Positions 32,670-41,443 of a stretch of DNA of 59,807 nt are shown here, piece by piece; position 1 is the stretch's first letter; each line of letters begins with the position of its first letter. Source of the stretch: Thermodesulfobacteriota bacterium (GTDB lineage Bacteria; Desulfobacterota; DSM-4660; Desulfatiglandales; Desulfatiglandaceae); contig JANQDY010000076.1 of the NCBI GenBank assembly GCA_028278625.1, positions 1 to 59,807 of the forward strand, read 5' to 3'. The notes under the pieces were generated by a model. That model ran no database searches. It was not told the origin of the DNA and worked only from the letters and a program-made list of their open reading frames with translations. A program made the translations under genes and the position numbers.

Positions 32670-33920
32670 ATGACGGATAAACTAAATCCATTTCGAATCG
32701 CCCAAAGACAGCTGGATAACGCGGCAGAAAGACTGGGGCTGGATGACGCAATCCACGAATTCCTTCGCTGGCCCATGCATGAACTGAAAGTCACCATGCC
32801 CGTCAAGATGGACGACGGCAGCACCAAAGTATTTCACGGTTTTCGCATTCAGTACAATACCGCCCGCGGTCCCGCAAAAGGGGGCATCCGCTGGCATCCT
32901 GATGAAACCGTTGATACGGTAAGGGCCCTGGCCGCGTGGATGACCTGGAAAACATCGGTGGTGGACATCCCTCTTGGGGGCGGAAAAGGGGGTGTCATCT
33001 GTAACCCCAAGGAATTGACGGAAACCGAGAAGGAACGGCTGGCCCGTGCTTACGTCCGTGCCGTGGGGAAGACATTAGGGGTTGCAAAGGACGTACCGGC
33101 ACCGGATGTCTATACCACGCCTCAAATCATGGCCTGGATGATGGACGAATATGAAACCCTCACCGGAGAGCACCACCCCGGCGTCATCACCGGAAAACCA
33201 ATACCCATCGGCGGCTCTCAGGGCCGGGGAGACGCCACGGCCAGAGGCGGCATTTACGTGGTTCGGGAAGCCGCCAATGCACTTGGCATTGAGCTCAAGG
33301 ATGCCACCATGACCGTTCAAGGCTTCGGCAATGCGGGCCAGCATGCGGCCCGAATCGGCAAAAGCCTGCTGGGCATGAAGCTGGTGGCTGCTTCCGATTC
33401 AAAGGGGGGCGTATATAACCCGAAAGGTCTCGACGTGGAAGCGCTCATAGACCACAAAATCCGTACCGGACGTGTCAGTGATTTCCCGGATTCGGAGGAG
33501 ATTACCAATGAAGCACTTCTGGAATTGGAAGCGGTTGTCCTTTTCCCGTCAGCCCTTGAGAACGTCATCACCGCCAAAAACGCATCACGCATCCGCTGCA
33601 CCATTTTGTGCGAACTGGCAAACGGGCCCACAACCCCAGAAGCCGACGATATCCTTTTCGAGAACAATGTGTTCGTTCTCCCCGATTTTCTGGCCAATGC
33701 CGGCGGTGTGACCGTCTCTTATCTTGAACAGGTGCAAAACACCTACAACATGTACTGGAATTTGGAAGAAATCCATTGGCGGCTGAAAGATGCCATGAAA
33801 AATGCTTTTGGCAGTGTCCTCGAAATGAGCCGCAACAACGCCGTTCACATGCGGGATGCCGCTTACCTGGTGGCCGTGGCCCGGGTGGCTGAAGCCTGCA
33901 AGCTCAGGGGATGGGTATGA
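32670..33920 (+). CDS. gdhA: Glutamate dehydrogenase (Glu/Leu/Phe/Val dehydrogenase family)
   Basis: A 416-residue protein with AAGGAG before its ATG at 32670. The substrate-binding stretch [12 protein letters not shown] and the glycine-rich [14 protein letters not shown] with its catalytic Lys are conserved, as is [19 protein letters not shown]. The NAD(P)-binding motif is [15 protein letters not shown]. The length fits the hexameric catabolic type (about 410-430 residues). It interconverts glutamate and 2-oxoglutarate with ammonia. The PEP/pyruvate-binding protein starts four bases after its stop, so both are likely made together. Confidence 0.92.
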   Translation: MTDKLNPFRIAQRQLDNAAERLGLDDAIHEFLRWPMHELKVTMPVKMDDGSTKVFHGFRIQYNTARGPAKGGIRWHPDETVDTVRALAAWMTWKTSVVDIPLGGGKGGVICNPKELTETEKERLARAYVRAVGKTLGVAKDVPAPDVYTTPQIMAWMMDEYETLTGEHHPGVITGKPIPIGGSQGRGDATARGGIYVVREAANALGIELKDATMTVQGFGNAGQHAARIGKSLLGMKLVAASDSKGGVYNPKGLDVEALIDHKIRTGRVSDFPDSEEITNEALLELEAVVLFPSALENVITAKNASRIRCTILCELANGPTTPEADDILFENNVFVLPDFLANAGGVTVSYLEQVQNTYNMYWNLEEIHWRLKDAMKNAFGSVLEMSRNNAVHMRDAAYLVAVARVAEACKLRGWV

Positions 33921-33924
33921 CATT

Positions 33925-36210
33925 ATGGCGGAAACCACCCAGGAAAGCCAACAGCAACTGATGCGTGCCTACCGCATGTATCAGAAAATGATGAAGTATC
34001 CCCTGCTGCTAGCGGCCATGCGGAAGATTTTTCTTTCCGTCCTGATGGAAAAGACGTCACTTTGTGAAGCGCAAATTAGAAAGAGTGCTCAAACAACCCT
34101 AAAAAAGGAAAACATCAGATGCACCGAAGAAAACCTTCGTGAATACATGAACGCCACCCTCGACCTTGAACTGGTCAAACATTTGGATGACGATGAAATC
34201 GACCAGTATATCAACCTGGCCCGCAAAGAGGACCGGCTGAGAAACCTGCTCAAGGTGGTCAATACGGAAGGGGTCACGTCCATCAAAATCAAGAAGGCGT
34301 TGCGGGAGTTCTGTGAGATTCCTGAAGGGAACACTTTTGTGCCCCCCAGCGAAGCGGAAGGCGTCCGGGTGGCCCTGATCCATCATTTCATCTCTAACCA
34401 GCTTCCGTTCATGAGCATCGCCAAGCATCACATCACTATTCGTGATGTGGATGAAATCGTTGAGCACTCCTACTGGAGCCCCCGGTTTCCCGGACGTATC
34501 GGCGGCAAGGCGGCGGGGCTGCTCTTGGCATACCGTATCATTCTCCCCCGGCTCACGGAGCGGGATCCTGAATTGGATGACTATCTGGCCATCCCCGAAT
34601 CCTATTACTTCAACTCCGGGATTTTTTCCGATTTTTTGGATTACAACAACCTCCATGAATTTCATACCCACAAATACAAGAGTCTGGAAGATATCGCTCT
34701 GATCTATGAGAAACTCCCCGCCGTCATGGATACGGCCGCGTTTCCGCCGGACATGGTGGAAATGTTTAAAAAGTTTTTGGAAGGGGTGGGTGAACACCCC
34801 CTGATACTTCGATCCTCGAGCCTTCTGGAAGACAACGTTGGGCACGCTTTTTCGGGGAAATACGATTCCGTTTTTGTCGGCAATCGCGGAAATCCGGAAG
34901 ACCGCCTGGAAGAGTTTATTCGTGGACTCAAAAAGGTGGTGATGAGCACCATGGCCCCCGGACCCATCCTTTACCGCAAAGAGAGGGACCTGCTCGATTT
35001 TGATGAAAGGATGAGCGTTCTGGCCCAAAAAGTGGTGGGCCGACCTTTTGGAGATTATTTCTTTCCTTTTGCGGCAGGTGTCGCCTTTTCCTTTAACGCC
35101 TACACCTGGTCGAATCGCATCAACCAGGATGAGGGCCTCATTCGGCTTGTTTTCGGTCTGGGAACGCGCGCGGTGGACCGGGTGGGAGACGACTATCCCA
35201 GAATGATACCCATGAGCCATCCCCTGCTGCGACCGGAAGTGGACGCGGGGCAGATCCTGAAATACTCCCAGAAGACAGTGGATGTCTTTAACACGAAAAC
35301 AGCGCATCTTCAGTCCATGCCTTTCATGGACCTGGTACGAAAAATCGACCATCCGGATCTTTTTTTCGCCGTATCGGTGAATGAGGACGGCAATCTGGCC
35401 GCCCCCATGTTTAAGGGGCAGCGCTTCGACCGGAATAAAAGTTGCCTGACGTTCCACAATTTTCTCACCAAAACCCCGTTTTTGGGCGTTCTCAGAAAGA
35501 TCCTTCAGAAGCTGGAAGCCGCTTACGGCCGGCCGGTGGATGTGGAATTCGCCATTGACAAAGACCGCCTTTATCTACTTCAATGCCGGACCCTTTCCAT
35601 GCGCAAAGAGCTGGAACCGATATCACTGCCGGATGATATCCCAAAGGATCGGCTCCTTTTCACCAACAGCCGTGGTGTCACGAACGGACTCATCAAAGAG
35701 ATTGAATATGTGGTGTATGTGGACCCCAGGGCCTACGACCGGATTATCCGGTACGGGGAAAAGGCGGAAATCGGCCGAGTGGTGGGGGCTGTCAACCGTT
35801 ACCTCAAAGGAAAACGGTACGCCCTTTTCGGTCCGGGAAGATGGGGCAGCAACGACATCAATCTGGGTGTCAGGGTAGGGTATGAAGACATCAACAACAC
35901 CCTTACTCTGGGCGAGATCGCCTTTGATACGGACGGTTCCACACCTGAAGTCTCCTATGGCACCCACTTTTTCAACGATCTCGTGGAAGCGGATATCATT
36001 CCCATCGCCATTTATCCGGACAAACAAGACACCTTTATCGATGAGAAATTTCTGCTGAATGCCGAAAATCGACTCTCTTCCATATTGCCGGACCATTCAA
36101 GGTTCATTTCGGTTGTCCATTTGATCCATGTGCCCACATCCACGAACGGTCACATGTTGCAAATCTACCAGGATGCCAAAGCACAAAAAGGGATCGGCTT
36201 CTTTGCCTGA
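33925..36210 (+). CDS. PEP/pyruvate-binding (PPDK N-terminal-like) domain protein
   Basis: A 761-residue protein started at 33925, four bases after gdhA. An N-terminal region of about 190 residues is all-helical and unassigned. A PEP-synthase/PPDK-type ATP-grasp region follows, with RIGGKAAGLLLAYR, PLILRSSSLLEDNVGHAFSG (the lid/Arg motif) and GLGTRAVDRVGDDYPRMI. Near the end, YALFGPGRWGSNDINLGV appears, a signature I know from a family of uncharacterised PPDK-related proteins. There is no phosphohistidine domain with its T-x-H motif and no TIM-barrel PEP domain, so it is not a full PEP synthase. A nucleotide- or pyruvate-dependent regulatory kinase acting on the partner enzyme is one possible role (inference). 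Confidence 0.72.
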   Translation: MAETTQESQQQLMRAYRMYQKMMKYPLLLAAMRKIFLSVLMEKTSLCEAQIRKSAQTTLKKENIRCTEENLREYMNATLDLELVKHLDDDEIDQYINLARKEDRLRNLLKVVNTEGVTSIKIKKALREFCEIPEGNTFVPPSEAEGVRVALIHHFISNQLPFMSIAKHHITIRDVDEIVEHSYWSPRFPGRIGGKAAGLLLAYRIILPRLTERDPELDDYLAIPESYYFNSGIFSDFLDYNNLHEFHTHKYKSLEDIALIYEKLPAVMDTAAFPPDMVEMFKKFLEGVGEHPLILRSSSLLEDNVGHAFSGKYDSVFVGNRGNPEDRLEEFIRGLKKVVMSTMAPGPILYRKERDLLDFDERMSVLAQKVVGRPFGDYFFPFAAGVAFSFNAYTWSNRINQDEGLIRLVFGLGTRAVDRVGDDYPRMIPMSHPLLRPEVDAGQILKYSQKTVDVFNTKTAHLQSMPFMDLVRKIDHPDLFFAVSVNEDGNLAAPMFKGQRFDRNKSCLTFHNFLTKTPFLGVLRKILQKLEAAYGRPVDVEFAIDKDRLYLLQCRTLSMRKELEPISLPDDIPKDRLLFTNSRGVTNGLIKEIEYVVYVDPRAYDRIIRYGEKAEIGRVVGAVNRYLKGKRYALFGPGRWGSNDINLGVRVGYEDINNTLTLGEIAFDTDGSTPEVSYGTHFFNDLVEADIIPIAIYPDKQDTFIDEKFLLNAENRLSSILPDHSRFISVVHLIHVPTSTNGHMLQIYQDAKAQKGIGFFA

Positions 36211-36232
36211 CAAAAGGATCTAAAGAGAAGAG

Positions 36233-37783
36233 ATGATAAAATCGATGAATATTGCCTGGTGGGTAGAGAGATGGAGCGAACTTCATCCGGACAAGCCGGC
36301 AATTATATACGAAAATCAAACAATCAATTATGCGGAACTTCATGGAAGGGCCAACAGAACAAGCTGCTGGCTTCAATCCCTGGGGATTGAAAAGGGGGAC
36401 CGCGTTGCCGTGATGCTGAACAATTGCCCGGAATTCATTGAACTCTATGTTGCTTGTGCCCGTTTGGGGGCCATTTTTGTGCCCGTTAATTTCCGTCTGG
36501 CCACGCCGGAGCTGCGCTTCACATTGAGGAACTGCCGTCCCAGATTGTTTGTTTTCGGCGGAGACCACTGTGCAAACATAAAGGATCTTGGAATCGCCAG
36601 GAATCTACCGCTCATGTTGATTGCGAATGTGGGGGGAACGGATGAAAAGGGTTCTTTCCTTGACTACCTCAAGGAAACATCCTCCTTTGAGGGGCAAGAA
36701 CCGTTTCTGACCAAATCCTTGGGCCCCGCCGACCCCGAAGAGCCCCATGTCATCATGTATACGTCCGGAACCACCGGGCTTCCCAAGGGGGCTGTCCTGT
36801 CCCACAGAAAAACCTTTTTCAACTGTCTCAATGCGGATCTTTTCTTCAAAATGCATTTTGACGATATCATGCTCATCGTGTTGCCCCTTTTCCACTCGGG
36901 CGGTCTATTCATACAGGCATCCCCCATCATCTACAAGGGCGCCACAATGATCATCCACAACAGGTTTGACCCCATTAGGACCTTCAGGGAAATCCGTCGA
37001 TCCAAGGTCACGAAATTCCTGGGAGTGCCGACGGTATACAAGTCGTTGCTAAAGGTTGAAAAGGAAGGTCGGGGGAATCTTTCATCTCTCGAGGTGTGCG
37101 CCATCGGAGGGGAAAAGACCACTCAGAAACTGCTGACAAACTGCATGGAAGCGGGATTTCCTTTGCGGCAGGTGATGGGACAAACGGAAACCTCCATTCT
37201 GCTATGGGCATCGGAAAAGGACTCCCTAAGAAAGCCGGGCACCGTGGGCCGGCCGGTTTTTCATGCGGAAGTTAACATCGTGAACCATTCGGGAAGACCC
37301 GTAAAAACAGGTGAGGTTGGGGAAGTGGTGGTCCGGGGCACCACCATGATGAAGGAATACTGGCGGGACCCCGTAAAAACCGAGGAGACAATCGTACAAG
37401 GCTGGCTGCACACGGGCGACATGGCCCGAATGGACGAGGAAGGCTATTTTTATCTGGTGGACAGGGCCAAGGACATGTACATTTCCGGCGGAGAGAACGT
37501 CTATCCCATGGAGGTGGAACGGGTTTTGAGGGAGCACCCTGCCGTCCTGGAGGTGGCCGTGGTGGGCGAAACCGATGAAACCTGGGGAGAAGTGGGGCAC
37601 GCCTTTGTCATAAGGAAAAGGGACTCGGATATCACCATTCAAGACATGCACTTGCTCTGCGACGGACGTCTGGCCAGGTACAAATGGCCCAAGAAACTGA
37701 CGCTGTGCGAGGATTTTCCCCGCACAACCCTGGGCAAGATCCGGAAATCAATCCTCCTTAAAGCCAAGAACGAAAACTGGTAA
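36233..37783 (+). CDS. Acyl-CoA synthetase (AMP-forming), FadD-like
   Basis: A 516-residue ANL-superfamily ligase. The P-loop core VIMYTSGTTGLPKGAVLSH is complete. Later motifs are VMGQTETS, the adenine-binding TGDMARMDEEGYFYLVDRAKD, and the C-terminal catalytic Lys near TTLGKIRKS. It activates a carboxylic acid with ATP and CoA; chain length is not evident, and the medium/long-chain (FadD/CaiC-like) branch is most likely. It begins 22 bases after the PPDK-like gene on the same strand. Confidence 0.87.
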   Translation: MIKSMNIAWWVERWSELHPDKPAIIYENQTINYAELHGRANRTSCWLQSLGIEKGDRVAVMLNNCPEFIELYVACARLGAIFVPVNFRLATPELRFTLRNCRPRLFVFGGDHCANIKDLGIARNLPLMLIANVGGTDEKGSFLDYLKETSSFEGQEPFLTKSLGPADPEEPHVIMYTSGTTGLPKGAVLSHRKTFFNCLNADLFFKMHFDDIMLIVLPLFHSGGLFIQASPIIYKGATMIIHNRFDPIRTFREIRRSKVTKFLGVPTVYKSLLKVEKEGRGNLSSLEVCAIGGEKTTQKLLTNCMEAGFPLRQVMGQTETSILLWASEKDSLRKPGTVGRPVFHAEVNIVNHSGRPVKTGEVGEVVVRGTTMMKEYWRDPVKTEETIVQGWLHTGDMARMDEEGYFYLVDRAKDMYISGGENVYPMEVERVLREHPAVLEVAVVGETDETWGEVGHAFVIRKRDSDITIQDMHLLCDGRLARYKWPKKLTLCEDFPRTTLGKIRKSILLKAKNENW

Positions 37784-37823
37784 AAAAACCTCTTCACACC
37801 TTGTCAGGTAATCCCCATCCTTT

Positions 37824-37940
37824 TCATTCGATGTTGAAAGGTTGTCGTTTTATCACGAGGATTTCAGAAACTTTTGTTGCGCCGGGCTCATCTTCAAAAT
37901 AGGCAATCATGGCGAAACTGTCCAAGACGTAGGACTTCAC
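37824..37940 (-). pseudogene. Truncated VapC (PIN toxin) remnant
   Basis: A 38-codon frame starting with GTG at 37940 that overlaps the vapB stop in the same GTGA arrangement seen at 21362. It reads MKSYVLDSFAMIAYFEDEPG then ATKVSEILV, a typical PIN start with the first catalytic Asp, and then ends at an early TGA. VapC proteins are about 130 residues, so three-quarters, including the other acidic residues, is gone. The sequence after the stop (toward 37784) shows no PIN continuation in any frame. Confidence 0.75.
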
Positions 37941-38167
37941 GACAACGCCTCCTCCGCCCTGTCTTTCATCAGACCCTTTAGCACGCTTCCTCGGGTTTTC
38001 AGCATGCCTCTTCCCTTTTGAACAGGATCTTCATGGACAGGCTCCAGAATAATTCGTTTCTTTTCTTCATAAACATGAACGGGTGTGCCTTTTACGATGC
38101 CGAATTTCTTCCGAATGGGTGCAGGAATTACGATTTGTCCCTTGACGGTCGTTGTTACAATAGCCAT
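37937..38167 (-). CDS. vapB: VapB/AbrB-type antitoxin, now without a working toxin
   Basis: A 76-residue protein; the ATG at 38167 is chosen for its GGAGGTG ribosome site. The AbrB-type swapped hairpin is well kept (VTTTVKGQIVIPAPIRKKFG, then TPVHVYEEKKRIILEP). The C-terminal half (KGRGMLKTRGSVLKGLMKD) resembles toxin-binding tails. Its toxin gene is reduced to a stub at 37824-37940, so this is an orphan antitoxin. It may persist as a repressor or as an anti-addiction factor for a related toxin elsewhere (inference). Confidence 0.85.
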   Translation of the reverse strand: MAIVTTTVKGQIVIPAPIRKKFGIVKGTPVHVYEEKKRIILEPVHEDPVQKGRGMLKTRGSVLKGLMKDRAEEALS

Positions 38168-38314
38168 TTTCCACACCTCCAAGTATTACAAAATCCTGTT
38201 TTTATGTTATAACTTTTGGGGATTGGTCTCAATGTGGAAAGGCCCCTTTCGCTTCAGCGAGTTACGCCGGTGTGGCGCTAAAAGCGATTGGGATTGTTGA
38301 ATGGAAAGGCTTGA

Positions 38315-39067
38315 CTACTGCATGGTAAACCCGCCGTCCACGGCATAGACCTGTCCGGTGATGTAGGAGGCCTCGTCGGAAGCCAGAAAGACCGCAAGCC
38401 CCACCACCTCCCCGGCCCGTCCAAGCCGGCCCAAGGGAACCTGATAGGTGGTATAGGCCTTAAGCGCGGTTTCAGGAAACACCTTCAGGGCCGTCTCCGT
38501 TTCGATGATTCCCGGTGCAATGGCATTTACGGTGATGCCCAGGGGTGCCACCTCCCTTGCAAGGGCCTTTGTAAAGGCGATGACCCCGCCCTTTGCCGCT
38601 GAATAGGGAACCATGCCAACCGCGCCCACAAGGCCGGAGACGGATGCCATATTGATGATGGTGCCGTTGCGTTTTTCACGCATGCACGAAAGGGCCGCCT
38701 GGCTGCACAAGAAAACGCTTTTGAGATCGAGAGCGATGATATGGTCCCATTCTTCATCGGTGACCATGGGAAACGGTTTGATGGGAAATCCCCCAGCATT
38801 GTTCACCAGCACGTCCAGCTGCCCGAATGCCTTAAGGGCCTTTTCCATCAGCATCCGGACCTGGGATCGTTCGGTGACGCTTCCCCCTATGGCCACGCCA
38901 CGCCGGCCCAGTGCTTCCACATCCCTGACCGCCTCCAGAGCGGCCTCTTTGCTGCGGCTGTAATTGATGACAACGTCGGCCCCTTCGCGGGCCATGGCAA
39001 TGGCAATCTCCCGCCCGATACCCCGGCTGCTGCCGGTGACCAGAACAACCTTTCCTTTTAGCCGCAT
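38315..39067 (-). CDS. Short-chain dehydrogenase/reductase (FabG-like)
   Basis: A 250-residue classical SDR. The start at 39067 (second of two adjacent ATGs) has GGGAGG at the right distance. Motifs: NAD(P) site VLVTGSSRGIGREIA, structural NNAG, catalytic Ser in MASVSGLVG, and Tyr/Lys in PYSAAKGG. It most resembles 3-oxoacyl-ACP reductases and polyol/sugar dehydrogenases of the same group. It is the last gene of the long sigma-54-controlled run that starts with the alcohol dehydrogenase at 48009, so oxidation of an imported polyol or its product is a reasonable guess. Confidence 0.85.
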   Translation of the reverse strand: MRLKGKVVLVTGSSRGIGREIAIAMAREGADVVINYSRSKEAALEAVRDVEALGRRGVAIGGSVTERSQVRMLMEKALKAFGQLDVLVNNAGGFPIKPFPMVTDEEWDHIIALDLKSVFLCSQAALSCMREKRNGTIINMASVSGLVGAVGMVPYSAAKGGVIAFTKALAREVAPLGITVNAIAPGIIETETALKVFPETALKAYTTYQVPLGRLGRAGEVVGLAVFLASDEASYITGQVYAVDGGFTMQ

Positions 39068-39095
39068 CATCACCTCCCGGACTTCCCTGTTACTT

Positions 39096-39335
39096 TTATG
39101 CGCCTTCCATTGCACCGATCACGGCACCCACCGCCACTTTTGTTCCGGCGGAAATGGCAATTTCTAAGAGCGTGCCGTCGGCGGGCGCGGTCACATAGAG
39201 GGTTATCTTCTCGGTGGTGGCTTCAGCCAGATCTTCTCCTTTTCTAACCGGGTCTCCCACCTTCTTTATCCACGATACAACCGTGACTTCCATCGCGCCG
39301 TCCGCCGTCGGCGGAATGACAATATCGTAAAGCAT
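39096..39335 (-). CDS. Stand-alone lipoyl (biotinyl/lipoyl-type) carrier domain
   Basis: A 79-residue protein consisting only of a lipoyl domain as found in E2 components: VTVVSWIKKVGDPVRKGEDL, then EATTEKITLYVTAPADGTLL, where Lys43 in TTEKITL is the attachment site. It differs from biotin carriers, which have an A/V-M-K-M-x motif, so lipoylation is more likely. It ends with a glycine-rich tail and has no E2 catalytic or E3-binding domain. It lies 13 bases after lipB and 28 before the SDR gene. A free lipoyl carrier next to its own octanoyltransferase is unusual; its partner enzymes are not in this window. Confidence 0.82.
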   Translation of the reverse strand: MLYDIVIPPTADGAMEVTVVSWIKKVGDPVRKGEDLAEATTEKITLYVTAPADGTLLEIAISAGTKVAVGAVIGAMEGA

Positions 39336-39348
39336 CCGTCCTTCTCCT

Positions 39349-40092
39349 TTAGTTCTTTCGTTCCAACATCTCTTGAAAATCCGGCCACGTAACGGTCCGG
39401 GTCATAAGCCCGAATGTCTCATGGATGATTGTCCGCAATCCCTTTTTGACCTCTGCCATGGGTGGGGCCTGACCCATCACCTGTTCCAAAGAGGTGACCG
39501 GCATGCGGGCCACCCCGCAGGGATTGATAAGATTGAAGGCATTGAGGTCCGGGTTGACGTTCAGTGAAAAGCCGTGGAAAGTAAACCCGTGTTTCACGGC
39601 GATGCCCACTGCGGCGATTTTGGATTTTCCCAGCCACACCCCTGGATAGCCGTCTTTTTTTCCCGCAAAGATGCCCAGCTTGGCAAGGAACCGGATCAGC
39701 ACGTCCTCCAGCCGGTGCATGTACGCATTGGCGTTCAAACCAATGTCACCCAGGTATAGAAGGGGCGAAACGATCAACTGGCCCGGACCGTGGTAAGTGA
39801 CATCGCCCCCCCTGTTTACATCAAGCACCTGTATTCCCAAACGATCCAGTTCCTGGGAAGAAGAGAGGATGTTTTCCCGGCTACCGGAGCGGCCGATGGT
39901 GAAGACGGGCGGGTTCTCCTGGAGGATGATCGTCGGCCCCAGCTTGCCCACAATGCGGGCCCTTAATACCTGATCCTGAATCTCGAAGGCCGGTTCATAG
40001 GCCATCCCCGCAAGATCCAGCCAGTATCCCCTTTCTTCTCTCTTGGTCACCCTCGCGCCCTCTGCAGGCGTCTCTTTCAGATGAGGCCGCAC
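39349..40092 (-). CDS. lipB: Octanoyl-[acyl-carrier-protein]:protein octanoyltransferase
   Basis: A 247-residue LipB. It transfers octanoate from ACP to lipoyl domains, the first step of lipoate synthesis. Conserved strings are VDVNRGGDVTYHGPGQLIVSP-type (seen as NRGGDVTYHGPGQL), SKIAAVGIAVK with the catalytic Lys, and NLINPCGVARM with the acyl-thioester Cys. The GTG start at 40092 lies three bases after the DUF362 stop; the first 25 residues are extra to the family. No lipA is adjacent. Its nearest target is the lipoyl protein encoded 13 bases downstream. Confidence 0.9.
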   Translation of the reverse strand: MRPHLKETPAEGARVTKREERGYWLDLAGMAYEPAFEIQDQVLRARIVGKLGPTIILQENPPVFTIGRSGSRENILSSSQELDRLGIQVLDVNRGGDVTYHGPGQLIVSPLLYLGDIGLNANAYMHRLEDVLIRFLAKLGIFAGKKDGYPGVWLGKSKIAAVGIAVKHGFTFHGFSLNVNPDLNAFNLINPCGVARMPVTSLEQVMGQAPPMAEVKKGLRTIIHETFGLMTRTVTWPDFQEMLERKN

Positions 40093-40095
40093 TGA

Positions 40096-41406
40096 TCAGA
40101 CCCTGCCGCCCTGCTGCTGGTAAAGGGCCTGAAGGTCGCCGTTTAACTGTGCAAAAATATAGACCGGTGCGCAGCCCGGATATTCCGTGACGCTTCTCGC
40201 CACCTTCATGGCCGCCTCCACCGTCGATCGGCTGGGAAAGAGTTTCCAGCAGTCACCGGCCACGAACAGGGATTTATCTTTCACCTTTTCCGGTTCAAAA
40301 TCGGGTACGCCGCCTGCCACGATATAGACGTCACCGGCCTTGTCTATAAAATCCTTGGTATCAATGTGATTGTTGAAGTTGTCCAAGGCGCCGCGGATGT
40401 TGACAAAACAGCCCGGGCAGGTCTGCTGGATGACCGCGTGAATGCCGGGAATGAGGCCGATGGGATCATTCATGGGCCGTTTAAAAAACCTGCGGACTTC
40501 CGCAACAGACGTCCCAACCACATGGATTTCTTCCATTTCCCGGACGCCCAGCCCATCGGACGCCGCGATGCGAACCGCCGGCACCTCCACGGTCTCGAAC
40601 CCCATGACATAGGCGGTAACCGCATCCACTGAAACGGTCTTTGCACCTGCGATGAGGAGGTTCATCTCCACCGGAGTGCCGGCGTGAGGCCCCTGCCCTT
40701 CCATGCCGATCACCGCATCCACCAAGGTCAGGTCCGCTTCCCGGACCCTCAGAAGATCCGCGCACTTCTGGCCCAGATCCAGCCGGTGCACATCCTGCTG
40801 TTCCCCGCTGGGATGAACGTTGGGAATAATCCCCTGCCAGTTCTTAACCCCCAAAGTAACGATCCCCGCCAGATGGGTCTTCATTTTCGGCAGGTTGATG
40901 ACCCTGTCCGCATCCAGAAGCGGCTTAAAGACCTTTGCATGGCGGTAGAGCCTGGCGCCCTCGATTGCCACCTCCACCACCTCTTCTTCGTCAAAGAAAA
41001 TGACCCTGTCGGCACCCCCCCGCTCCGCCGCGGCCCGCATGCCGGACATCTCAAAGGCGGGGCGGGCCCGCCCCACATGTTGACCGAGGGAAGGGTTGTC
41101 CCCCACCCACACTTCTTTGGCCTTGGAGTTTTCCTTTAAAAACCCTACCAGGGCCTCGATCACCCTGGGATCCACCACCGAAAAGCTTTCGGGCGGTGCC
41201 TGAAAAGCCAGATTCGGCTTTATGAGCACCGTTTCCCCTTCTTTCACGATATTATGGATACTCCCGACCGAAAGGGTGATGCTTTCCTCGATTTTCTTTT
41301 TGAGCGTTTGGATGTCTTCTTCGTGGCGAACGGATCGCCCCCCCAAGAACGCTTCATTTCCTTTTAATGTCCCTGTTTTGACAATGGCTACTTTTGGCTT
41401 GGACAT
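40096..41406 (-). CDS. DUF362-domain protein
   Basis: A 436-residue protein started at 41406, where GGAGG precedes the ATG; the frame extends 20 codons upstream into the ATPase gene region without a site. DUF362 markers are IVKEGETVLIKPNLAF, VINLPKMKTHLAGIVTLGVKN and AKTVSVDAVTAYVMGFE. A C-x-x-C (TCPGCFVN) lies near residue 350, but there is no attached ferredoxin domain, unlike many DUF362 proteins. The function of the family is unknown; redox or metal-linked roles are suspected. It lies 37 bases after the ABC ATPase gene and three before lipB, in the same probable operon. Confidence 0.78.
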   Translation of the reverse strand: MSKPKVAIVKTGTLKGNEAFLGGRSVRHEEDIQTLKKKIEESITLSVGSIHNIVKEGETVLIKPNLAFQAPPESFSVVDPRVIEALVGFLKENSKAKEVWVGDNPSLGQHVGRARPAFEMSGMRAAAERGGADRVIFFDEEEVVEVAIEGARLYRHAKVFKPLLDADRVINLPKMKTHLAGIVTLGVKNWQGIIPNVHPSGEQQDVHRLDLGQKCADLLRVREADLTLVDAVIGMEGQGPHAGTPVEMNLLIAGAKTVSVDAVTAYVMGFETVEVPAVRIAASDGLGVREMEEIHVVGTSVAEVRRFFKRPMNDPIGLIPGIHAVIQQTCPGCFVNIRGALDNFNNHIDTKDFIDKAGDVYIVAGGVPDFEPEKVKDKSLFVAGDCWKLFPSRSTVEAAMKVARSVTEYPGCAPVYIFAQLNGDLQALYQQQGGRV

Positions 41407-41443
41407 ATTGACCTCCATCTTTTCATTTTGTGTATTTGGCGCT

